Assembly: GCA_963709075.1 (NCBI GenBank)
Contig: CAVPUY010000017.1
Location: 1 to 64,000, forward strand
DNA length: 64,000 bases
Origin: Palsa-506 sp963709075
GTDB lineage: Bacteria; Actinomycetota; Actinomycetes; Streptosporangiales; Streptosporangiaceae
Direction: 5' to 3'
The first letter of the stretch is position 1. Every line of letters starts with the position of its first letter. Positions 57,711 through 64,000 of this stretch are shown here, piece by piece. The notes below the pieces were generated by a model. It made no database searches and had not been told where the DNA came from. It saw only the letters and a program-made list of their open reading frames with translations. A program made the position numbers and the translations under genes.

Positions 57711-57724
57711 AAATGTGAAGACCT
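57711..57724 (-). repeat. Right terminal inverted repeat of the 3.1-kb element
   Basis: AAATGTGAAGACCT, perfect inverted match to 54608-54621. A further AAATGTGAA copy lies at 57688-57696. Confidence 0.75.
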
Positions 57725-57729
57725 CAAAG

Positions 57730-57776
57730 TGGACGCACTTGGGTTCGAACCAAGGACCCCTCGCTTGTAAGACAGG
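57730..57776 (-). other. tRNA 3'-half-like sequence C (putative attachment-site core)
   Basis: Minus strand: anticodon loop CTTACAA with a decayed left stem (only partly pairing), T-arm CTTGG-TTCGAAC-CCAAG fully paired, acceptor strand TGCGTCCA. No 5' half. To its right, GGACGTGGCT-type repeats (57791 on), then the uninterrupted repeat pair TTGGCTCCCC/TTTGGCTCCCC at 57878-57900: the empty version of the site occupied by IS30 in modules A and B. Confidence 0.6.
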
Positions 57777-57877
57777 CTATCCCGGTCGCTGGACGTGGCT
57801 GGACGCCGCCCGATAGGAACTTGACCAGCCATTACCGTGGCTAGACGTGGCCTAACGTCGCTTCATAGTGATCTGTG

Positions 57878-57900
57878 TTGGCTCCCCGGTTTGGCTCCCC
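57878..57900 (+). repeat. Tandem TTGGCTCCCC / TTTGGCTCCCC repeats of module C
   Basis: Two near-identical 10-11-bp repeats. The CTC at 57882-57884 matches the IS30 target triplet of modules A and B, giving exactly 155 bp from 57730 to the would-be insertion base 57885. Resembles arm-type integrase-binding repeats. Confidence 0.55.
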
Positions 57901-57908
57901 GAAAATCG

Positions 57909-57921
57909 TTAGCGTCGCTAA
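57909..57921. repeat. Dyad TTAGCGTCGCTAA of module C
   Basis: Six-base arms with one central base; equivalent to 44481-44493 in module B with the central base changed, so the symmetry is conserved. Confidence 0.5.
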
Positions 57922-58047
57922 TCTTTAGTCGCTTCAGGTCCCATCAGTGAAGGCCGAGAGCTGATAGCGCCCGGTATGCCGGGGCCGTGACGGTGGAGCG
58001 CAGAATGGGCTGCTCCGCGTTTTCCGGACAGCTGAATTGGTGCTATT

Positions 58048-58950
58048 TCATGCTGCGAGCTGCCGGTTCAGGTACTCGTCGTGGACTTCTTGCGGGGTCT
58101 TATAGCCGAGCCCTGAGTGGAGACGTGTCCGATTGTACCGGAGCTCGATGTACCGCGCAATATCCTCGGCTGCCTTTCTCCTTGTCGGGTAGACGGTACG
58201 ATAGACCCGCTCGACTTTAACCGCCGCATTGAACGATTCTGCCAGGGCATTGTCATAGCAGATGCCGGTGCGGCCGACGGACTGGCTGATATTAAGGCCT
58301 TCCAGGACGGCAGCGAACTCGGCGGAAGTATAATTGCTGCCGCGGTCCGAATGAAAGACCGCATCAGGGGGAAGGTCCAGGTTACGCGCGGCCATCTGTA
58401 TCGCGGCGGCGATCAGCGGCGTCTTGTAATTGTCGCCGATGGCCCAGCCGGCGACTTTCCGGGTTGCGCAGTCGATGACCGTCGCGAGGAATGCCCAGCC
58501 TTCCCATGTCGGGATGTAGGTAATATCGCCGACCATCTTCCGCCCGGGCACGGCCGAGCTGAAGTCACGGTTCACCAGGTCCGGGATCGGCCCGGCCTGG
58601 CCCTGCTGCGTGGTGGCCGGGCGCCAGGGCCGCGGCTGGCAGGGCACCAGGCCCAGCTCCCGCATGATCCGGCGGACCAGCTCGGCGCCGGCGGCGATGC
58701 CCGAGCGCGCCAGCTGCGCGGCGATCCGCCGGTAACCGTAAGTCCCGTCGGAGTCCCCGAACACGTGGGTGATCACCGCGGCGAGGTCGGCGCGCCGCCG
58801 GGCCGCGGCGCTCCAGGCCCGGTTCCGCCATTCGTAGAATCCCGATTTTGATACTTCCAGCCACCGGCACATCGCCGCGATGGCGGGAAAGAAACGCGTG
58901 CCGGGGTTATTAGCGTACTCGGCGTCGATGAACGCGTACTTCTCGCTCAC
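58048..58950 (-). CDS. IS3-family transposase OrfB (integrase catalytic part)
   Basis: 300 residues from GTG 58950. HTH_21 region (YANNPGTRFFPAIAAMCRWL), then the DDE core: DITYIPTWEGWAFLATVIDC (Asp), VFHSDRGSNYTSAEF (Asp) and NALAESFNAAVKVERVYR (Glu), ending in RTRLHSGLGYKTPQEVHDEY. Intact itself, but cut off from most of orfA by the insert, so the usual OrfAB fusion by frameshifting is no longer possible. Confidence 0.93.
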   Translation of the reverse strand: MSEKYAFIDAEYANNPGTRFFPAIAAMCRWLEVSKSGFYEWRNRAWSAAARRRADLAAVITHVFGDSDGTYGYRRIAAQLARSGIAAGAELVRRIMRELGLVPCQPRPWRPATTQQGQAGPIPDLVNRDFSSAVPGRKMVGDITYIPTWEGWAFLATVIDCATRKVAGWAIGDNYKTPLIAAAIQMAARNLDLPPDAVFHSDRGSNYTSAEFAAVLEGLNISQSVGRTGICYDNALAESFNAAVKVERVYRTVYPTRRKAAEDIARYIELRYNRTRLHSGLGYKTPQEVHDEYLNRQLAA

Positions 58951-58978
58951 CGATGCTCCCTGGCAAAGTACGCCACGA

Positions 58979-58991
58979 TATGCAGGTGATC
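58979..58991 (+). repeat. Left inverted repeat of recombinase element
   Basis: TATGCAGGTGATC, inverted at 61937-61949. Confidence 0.75.
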
Positions 58992-59051
58992 CCCGGCCGG
59001 TTCCGGGAGGCTGCGATAAGGCAGCCCCCGGCCGGGGACGGGGGGTTCTGC

Positions 59052-60095
59052 ATGTCGGATTGGGTGCCGTGCCTGGAACGCCGGGCTCTGGGGGAAACGG
59101 GTGTGGAAGTCCGGCTCGGGAACGAGCTTCTGGATGATTACTTGCGATTCGTCGCCGCCCGGTGCAGGCCGAATACCGTGCTGGCGGCCGCATTCGATTT
59201 GAAGGTGTTCTTTACCTTCGCCGGGAAAGACCCTGCCGAGGTGAGCACCGCCGATGTGCTTGCTTTCATCACCGATCAGCGGGCACCCCGGCGGGGCAAT
59301 GTGGTGCGGCTTGAGGACGGCGAGGCAGGGCTGTCGGCCCGCACGATCGCGCGGCGGCTGTCGACGCTGTCGGGCCTGTTCGGCTACCTGATCGCCCGGG
59401 GCGTGGTTGCGGCCAGCCCGGTGCCGTCCGGGCCGGTCACCCGGCGCCTGGCAGCGCGTGGCGGCCGCGGCAGGATCCCGCTGATCCGCACGCCGCGGAC
59501 GCTGCCCCGGGTTCTGGCCCCGGCCGAGGCCGCCGCGCTGCTCGCGGCGCTGCGCACCGCGCGGGACCAGGCGATGGTGGGGGCCATGCTGCTCGGAGGG
59601 CTTCGCCGCTGCGAGGTTCTCGGCCTGCGGCTGCGTGATGTCCAGCTCGCCGATAAGCGCCTGTTCATCGCCGAGGGCAAGGGCGGTCACGAGCGGATCG
59701 TCCCGGTGGCCGGGCGGTTCTTCACCACGCTGGCCGCCTATATGGAGCGTGAGCGTCCCGCCCGGGCGGCCACTGAGTCGGTGTTCGTCGTGCTGAAGGG
59801 CCCGAACCGGGGCCGCGGGCTGACCGCGGCCGGGGTGGATGAGATCCTGCGCGGCGCCCGCCAGCGCGCCGGGCTGGCGCAGGCGACCTGCCACATGCTG
59901 CGGCACACGTGCCTGACCCGGCTGCGGGAAGCGGGGATGGCGCTGGAAGCGGTCCAGGCCCAGGCCGGGCACCGCTCGATCGAGTCGACCCGCATCTACC
60001 TGCATCTGGCCGACCGGTGGCTGGCCGGGGAGTATCACCGGGCCATCGACGTCCTGGAGAACGAGCTCGCCGCGGCTCCTGCAGGTGGCCGGTGA
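59052..60095 (+). CDS. Tyrosine recombinase, TnpA-like (first of pair)
   Basis: 347 residues from ATG 59052, with a G-rich ribosome site upstream. N-terminal SAM-like core-binding domain (LLDDYLRFVAARCRPNTVLA; TARTIARRLSTLSGLFGYLI-type helix). Catalytic residues are all present: Arg in LLGGLRRCEVLGLRLRDV, HxLRH in CHMLRHTCLTRLREAG, His in AGHRSIESTRIYLHLADR and Tyr in RIYLHL. Likely active. Its stop overlaps the start of the second recombinase (GTGA). Confidence 0.93.
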   Translation: MSDWVPCLERRALGETGVEVRLGNELLDDYLRFVAARCRPNTVLAAAFDLKVFFTFAGKDPAEVSTADVLAFITDQRAPRRGNVVRLEDGEAGLSARTIARRLSTLSGLFGYLIARGVVAASPVPSGPVTRRLAARGGRGRIPLIRTPRTLPRVLAPAEAAALLAALRTARDQAMVGAMLLGGLRRCEVLGLRLRDVQLADKRLFIAEGKGGHERIVPVAGRFFTTLAAYMERERPARAATESVFVVLKGPNRGRGLTAAGVDEILRGARQRAGLAQATCHMLRHTCLTRLREAGMALEAVQAQAGHRSIESTRIYLHLADRWLAGEYHRAIDVLENELAAAPAGGR

Positions 60096-61932
60096 CGGCC
60101 GCAGCCAGCCCCGCCCGCGCCGGGGCGGCGTTCGCCTCGGCCGCCGCGGCCGCGGCGGCATTCATCAGCGACGGGGCCACGGTGCCTGCCCGCAGTGCCC
60201 GGGCCTGGTCGGTGCGGCGGCTGGATGACATGTTCGGCGGCCTGGCCGGATGGCTGGCGGCGCCGCTGGCACGCCGCCTGGACGCGCCGGTGGACGTCCG
60301 CGGCGTCGCGGTGTGGCTCGCGCTGGCCACCGCGGCACCCGTCGATGCCGCCTATATCGCCGCCGCGAGAGCCGAATGGGGATACCGGCTCGCTGACCTG
60401 GAGCCGCGGCTGGCCGCCCGGTTCACCGCGGCCGCTACCCGGCTCGGGTACTCCGGCCAGCAAGCCGAGCGCCAGTGGGCCACGCTGGCCAAGCTGGCGG
60501 CCGTCGCCGGGCTGCCGGCCGGGCAGCTAGGCCGGCCGCGCTTCGATGCTGCCCGTGACGCGCTGGCAGCGGCGGTCAAGGCCGGCCGCGGCGGCCTGCC
60601 GAAAACCTTCACCACGCCGCTGCACGGGCTGCAGGCCACCCTCGCCGCGATGGGCATCCTGGACGAGCCCGGAGGGAAGGCGCGTCACCGGCCGCGGGAT
60701 CCCCGCCCGCTGGGACCACCTCGAAAGCCTCGCCCCGGCGATGGCCGGCACGATGCGCCGCTACCTCGGCCAGCTGGCGATCAGCATGCGGCCCGGCAGC
60801 GTCGCCCTGGCCGACACCACGCTGCGCCACCTCGCCGCCTACCTGACCGCCCACCACGCGGAAGTGACCGCGGCAGCGCAGATCCGCCGCACCCACATCG
60901 AGGGCTTCAAGACCTGGCTGGCAGCACGGCCCGGCTACCGGGGCCGCCGCAGCCCCGCCGCGACCACCATCGGGATGAGGCTCGGCCACCTGCGCTGCTT
61001 CTTCGACCGGATCATCGAATGGGGCTACGACGACGCGCCCGCCCGCAACCCCGTCTTCTCCGGCGACATGCCGATCCGCGACCAGCCGCTGCCCCGCTTC
61101 CTCGACGACGCCGACGCCGCCAGCGCTGCTGGCCGCAGCCCGCCAGCTGCCCGCCCTGTTCGACCGGGTAGCAGTCGAGGTACTCGCCCGCACCGGGCTC
61201 CGCAAAGGCGAGTTCCTGCGCCTGGCCACCGACGCGATCGTCCGGATCGGCGACAGCGAATGGCTCCACGTCCCGGTCGGCAAGCTGCACGCCGACCGTT
61301 ACATCCCGCTGCACCCCAGAGTGAAGGACCTGCTCGGCCAGTGGCTCGAGCAGCGAGACGGCCAGCCCGGAAAGCTGATGTTCACCGACCACGGGCGGCC
61401 GGTCGCGCAGACCCGCGTCGATGCCGCAGTCCGCCGGGCCGCGACCGCCGCCGGGCTCGGGCACGTCACGCCTCACCAGCTCAGACATACTCTGGCAACT
61501 CAGGCGATCAACCGGGGCATGAGCCTGGAAGCCATCGCCGCCCTGCTCGGCCACAGGTCAATGTCCATGACCTTGACCTACGCCCGGATAGCTGACCGGA
61601 CCGTCGCCGATGAGTACTTCGCCGTCAGCCAGCAAGTCGAGGCCCTCTACGACGCCGAGCCAGTGCTGCCCGCCGGCGCCGAGGGACCGAACATGAGACG
61701 GCTGCACACCGAGACCACCCGCCGCCTGCTCGGCAACGGCTACTGCACCCGGCCGGCCGACCTCGGCTGCCGCTACGAGACGATGTGCGAAACCTGCACC
61801 TTCTTCACCACCACCATCGAATTCCGCGACCAGCTCCAAGCCCAGCAAACCGACGCGCAACGCCACGGCGACACCAGCCGCCAGAACGCCTACCTGAAAA
61901 TCCTCGGCACACTCGACAGCACCGGTACTTGA
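60092..61932 (+). pseudogene. Tyrosine recombinase, TnpB-like (second of pair), two frameshifts
   Basis: Starts at GTG 60092. Frame 2 gives the long N-terminal part to about 60685; an extra base there moves to frame 3 (RGIPARWDHLESLAPAMAGT; HIEGFKTWLAARPGYRG), and another near 61128 to frame 1. The catalytic domain is complete: RTGLRKGEFLRL, HQLRHTLATQAINRG, LGHRSMSMTLTYARI. The C-terminal tail has a Cys-rich motif (CRYETMCETCTFFTTTIEFR) typical of the large TnpB-like recombinases. Restored length is about 613 residues, close to Tn554 TnpB. Two lesions make it inactive as written. Confidence 0.85.
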
Positions 61933-61936
61933 CAGC

Positions 61937-61949
61937 GATCACCTGCATA
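61937..61949 (-). repeat. Right inverted repeat of recombinase element
   Basis: GATCACCTGCATA, perfect inverted match to 58979-58991. Confidence 0.75.
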
Positions 61950-62216
61950 AGCTGCGGCTTTTTTCAGGAACTCGTTCTCCATTTCCAGCTCGCGGTTTAC
62001 CCGCTCCAGCTCCCGGAGCCGGGCACGCTCGGGAAGCCGCAGCGGCGGCTCGTCCTCCGCGTGCCTTTCCCGGTACGCCCGCACCCAGTTACCGAGACTC
62101 GTCTCGCTCACCCCGAGTTCCCGCGCGACATCCGCGATAGGACGCGAGGTCTCCACGACCATCCTGGCCGCTTCCTCACGGAACTCAGGCGTGAAACTCC
62201 TGTTCTTTCCTGGCAC
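61950..62216 (-). pseudogene. IS3-family OrfA, split by the recombinase element
   Basis: ATG 62216 gives MPGKNRSFTPEFREEAARMV and a helix-turn-helix (IADVARELGVSETSLGNWVR), then the leucine-zipper region ERVNRELEMENEFLKKAAAY. The last codons (FAREHR and stop) lie at 58951-58970, on the other side of the insert. As it stands the frame reads on into the insert and stops at 61890. Confidence 0.9.
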
Positions 62217-62541
62217 TCGATCCGTCCTTTCCGGTAAAGATCCTATAAGGATCCGCAGTCCGGAAAATCAGGAGCACTCCCGAATCTTATAGCTGCGCTT
62301 GGTAATGCTCGGCTGCCTGCCCCGTTTGGCTGCCTGTGCCTGGCGGGTCTGTGCGGAGTGCTGACGCAGTTCGGCGATGTGCGGCTGGACAAGGTCGCGC
62401 TGGCTGATGACTCGCATGGTGTTCTCCCCGGGTGGGTCCTGTGTGGCTTTATCCCGAGGATGTGGCTAAGGCGCGGTGTGGCGGATCGGGCGGGTGCGCA
62501 CGATCAGCGCTGTGGTGTCCTTAGATTTCCGCGAAAGGGCC

Positions 62542-63503
62542 TTACGGTTCCTGGCCGCCAATCATCCCGGCGCGTTCGGCGCGGGCGGCTGCCTGGACGC
62601 GGCTGGTTACGCCGAGCTTGCGCAGGATGCTGGTGACATGCACGCTGGCCGTTTTCGGGCTGATATACAGCTCGGCGCCGATTTGTGCGTTGGTGCGGCC
62701 TGCTGCCAGCAGGCGCAGCACAGCGAGTTCACGGTCCGTTAGCCGGTAAGGCGCGCGCTGGTCAGGTACCTGCTCGGAGCTGGGCACGGCGCCGGGGGTG
62801 GGCAAGGAAATCCGGGCGCGCTGGGCGAGTGCGCGGATCTGGCTGAGGAAAGGTTCGTGACCGGCGGCTGCTGCGGCGGCGGTGCGCAGTGCCTCGGCCG
62901 CGGGTCTGGGCTGGCCGGCGCTGAGCTGTGCTTCGGCGGCCCGCCACCAGGCGTACCCAGCGGAGTGAGGCCGGCTGAGGTTTTCCCAGGCCCGGGCGCC
63001 GTGCTCCAGGTGACGGGGTCGCTGGTCCCGGCCAGCCGGGTGCGCTCGGCGTCCCAGGTGGCGCGGTCAGCGGGGATCTGGGCAAGGAACGGGTGATCCG
63101 CCAGCGGCGGCACGGCCTGACCGTCTGCCCACGATGCCAGGTCCCCGGCTGCGGAAAGGGCGGCCGAAACCGCGGGCTCATCGCGGCGGGCCCGGGCGTT
63201 GTCGGCCAGGTCAGCGCAGGCCCGCATTCCCACCACCAGGGTTTGCGTGATGAGGAACGCCATATCCGAAGGCTTGAACGAGGCCAGGGCAGCTTTGACC
63301 ATTCCCAGCGCCTCAGCAGGCCGACCCCTCCATAGCGCCAGATCTGCTGCCACTAATGCCCAGCTCCGGCCTGCCGCCCCGCAGCGCGCTTGGCGTGCAG
63401 GCCGGGATGGCTCAGCAAGAGCCGGCGTTCTCTGCCAGGCACGGCCGCGGGGAATCAGCTCGCGGACGAATGCGGCGTCCCGGTGCCACGCGAAGCTTCG
63501 CAT
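62542..63503 (-). pseudogene. LuxR-family regulator with TPR-like region, 5'-truncated and frameshifted
   Basis: Frame from 63503 gives TPR-type helices (SWALVAADLALWRGRPAEAL; LVVGMRACADLADNARARRD; DPVTWST). A shift near 63005 then gives ARAWENLSRPHSAGYAWWRA, the rest of the TPR region and the LuxR HTH (LTDRELAVLRLLAAGRTNAQ ... TASVHVTSILRKLGVTSRVQ) ending at 62542. The N-terminal AAA-ATPase of this ~900-residue family is absent; the gene ends at the border of module D. Confidence 0.75.
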
Positions 63504-63533
63504 TGCCTGGCCATGAACGAGTTCACCATCAAC

Positions 63534-63555
63534 TTTGGCTCCCCGTTTGGCTCCC
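63534..63555 (+). repeat. Tandem TTTGGCTCCCC / GTTTGGCTCCC repeats left of module D
   Basis: Same motif as at 42195-42215 left of module B and 57878-57900 right of module C. Lies 61 bp before tRNA-like D. Followed by CTAACGATC, also seen after the repeats of module B. Confidence 0.55.
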
Positions 63556-63594
63556 TAACGATCATCTCAAGCTACGAAAAACCGTGGGCGCAGC

Positions 63595-63641
63595 AGGGTT
63601 CGAACCTGCGGCCCCTCGCTTGTAAGGCGAGGACGTACCGT
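63595..63641 (-). other. tRNA 3'-half-like sequence D (putative attachment-site core)
   Basis: Minus strand: perfect anticodon arm CTCGC-CTTACAA-GCGAG, T-arm GCAGG-TTCGAAC-CCTGC fully paired, acceptor strand TGCGCCCA. GGACATGGCTGGACGTGG follows on the right. The IS256-type gene begins within 80 bp, so the right half of the module is not visible. Confidence 0.65.
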
Positions 63642-63717
63642 CGCTGGACATGGCTGGACGTGGGGCCACGTCCCAGGAGGTGGTGTATGAGAATGCCACC
63701 TCGTGATCGACCTCTAT

Positions 63718-64000
63718 TTAAGCACCAATAGCCTCTGCTGTCACGCCATTCTCGGTTGTTTCAGTAGCGTTTCTTCCTTTCTTGCAGGCGGCGAGGATTT
63801 CCGGGCCCATATAGCGGCGGGCTTCGGTCCATTCGTCGTTCTGCTCGGCAAGAACGGCGCCGACGAGGCGGATGATGGCGTCGCGGGACGGGAAGATCCC
63901 GACCACGTCGGTCCGCCTGCGTATCTCCTTGTTCAGGCGTTCCTGCGGGTTGTTGGACCAGACCTGGCGCCAGATCTCGCGGGGGAACGCGGTGAACGCC
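63718..64000 (-). CDS. IS256-family (mutator) transposase, C-terminal part, runs off window
   Basis: The visible ~93 residues contain the conserved end of IS256 transposases: QVWSNNPQERLNKEIRRRTD (catalytic Glu region), VVGIFPSRDAIIRLVGAVLA, EQNDEWTEARRYMGPEIL, then a short unusual Thr-rich tail to the stop at 63718. The rest lies beyond base 64000. Confidence 0.93.
   Translation of the reverse strand, partial: AFTAFPREIWRQVWSNNPQERLNKEIRRRTDVVGIFPSRDAIIRLVGAVLAEQNDEWTEARRYMGPEILAACKKGRNATETTENGVTAEAIGA

Larger units (their letters stand above)
54608..57724. mobile_element. Unclassified 3.1-kb element with 14-bp perfect terminal inverted repeats
   Basis: AGGTCTTCACATTT at 54608-54621 recurs inverted at 57711-57724. 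Between them lie a DUF6788-type gene (leftward), a tyrosine-recombinase-like gene and a DDE-transposase-like gene (rightward, 7-bp gap). Additional TTCACATTT-type repeats lie just inside the right end. The right end is five bases from tRNA-like module C. I see no convincing target duplication. This combination of genes is not one I can place in a named IS family. Confidence 0.7.
58971..61949 (+). mobile_element. Tyrosine-recombinase-pair element (Tn554 TnpA/TnpB-like) nested in IS3
   Basis: 2979 bp inserted in orfA of the IS3 element. Inverted repeat TATGCAGGTGATC at 58979-58991 matches 61937-61949 perfectly over 13 bp; eight further bases (58971-58978) lie outside the left repeat. It carries two recombinase genes overlapping by 4 bp and nothing else. 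Tn554-like elements normally also have tnpC; none is seen. Clean restoration of orfA on removal shows the exact borders. Confidence 0.75.
58011..62276 (-). mobile_element. IS3-family element interrupted by a 2979-bp tyrosine-recombinase element
   Basis: Ends TGCTCC-N3-TTTTCCGGAC: left at 58011-58029, inverted at the right end to 62276. Without the insert (58971-61949) the element is 1287 bp, normal for IS3. Joining 58970 to 61950 exactly rebuilds orfA codons for AAAYFAREHR and its stop, which overlaps the orfB start. No clear target duplication was found. Confidence 0.8.

Overview
The window is GC-rich (about 70% G+C by eye), uses many GTG starts, and encodes SigJ, a deazaflavin/F420-type nitroreductase-like protein, a PPOX/F420-type protein, a WS/DGAT acyltransferase and several actinobacterial conserved hypotheticals. 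This points to a high-GC actinomycete. A Streptosporangiales-like lineage is my guess only. No ribosomal RNA, complete tRNA or CRISPR array is seen.

Left part (1-29 kb) is a scrambled chromosomal region. Intact genes (OmpR-type response regulator with histidine kinase, CotH-kinase-like protein, SigJ, divergent Kelch and YncE-like lipoproteins, WS/DGAT, PPOX protein, dienelactone hydrolase) alternate with decayed ones (FAD monooxygenase, MFS, RibD/DHFR-like, BNR sialidase, cyclase, alpha/beta hydrolase and IS3 tails) and an IS701-like transposase. Several conserved genes (hrpA, asnA, a HAD protein, a lipoprotein) are broken by exactly one base, often in a G/C run. These may be sequence errors rather than true pseudogenes.

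Right part (29-64 kb) is organised by four same-strand copies of a tRNA 3'-half-like module at 29521, 42265, 57730 and 63595. Each has an anticodon arm with loop CTTACAA, a T-arm whose stem differs between copies but always pairs, and an acceptor 3' strand. Around them lie TTTGGCTCCCC-type repeats, GGACGTGGCT-type repeats and, in two copies, the dyad TTAGCGNCGCTAA. They look like attachment sites left by successive tRNA-targeting integrative elements. In modules A and B a 2.04-kb IS30-family element carrying a second gene of unknown function sits at exactly the same base, 155 bp from the tRNA-like start. Module C has the empty site at the same 155-bp distance.

Two more unusual elements lie near module C. 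One (54608-57724) has 14-bp perfect terminal inverted repeats and carries a DUF6788-type protein, a tyrosine-recombinase-like protein without the usual catalytic HxxR motif, and a DDE-transposase-like protein. The other (58971-61949) has 13-bp inverted repeats, carries two overlapping tyrosine recombinases of Tn554 TnpA/TnpB type, and is inserted exactly inside an IS3-family element, between the bulk of orfA and orfB. An IS5-type and an IS256-type transposase complete the mobile content. Ordinary genes between modules include an SDR, a STAND/TPR protein, an APC permease, a cysteine-synthase-like enzyme, two large NarL-type sensor kinases (one with its LuxR regulator), a LuxR regulator and a TolB-like protein.
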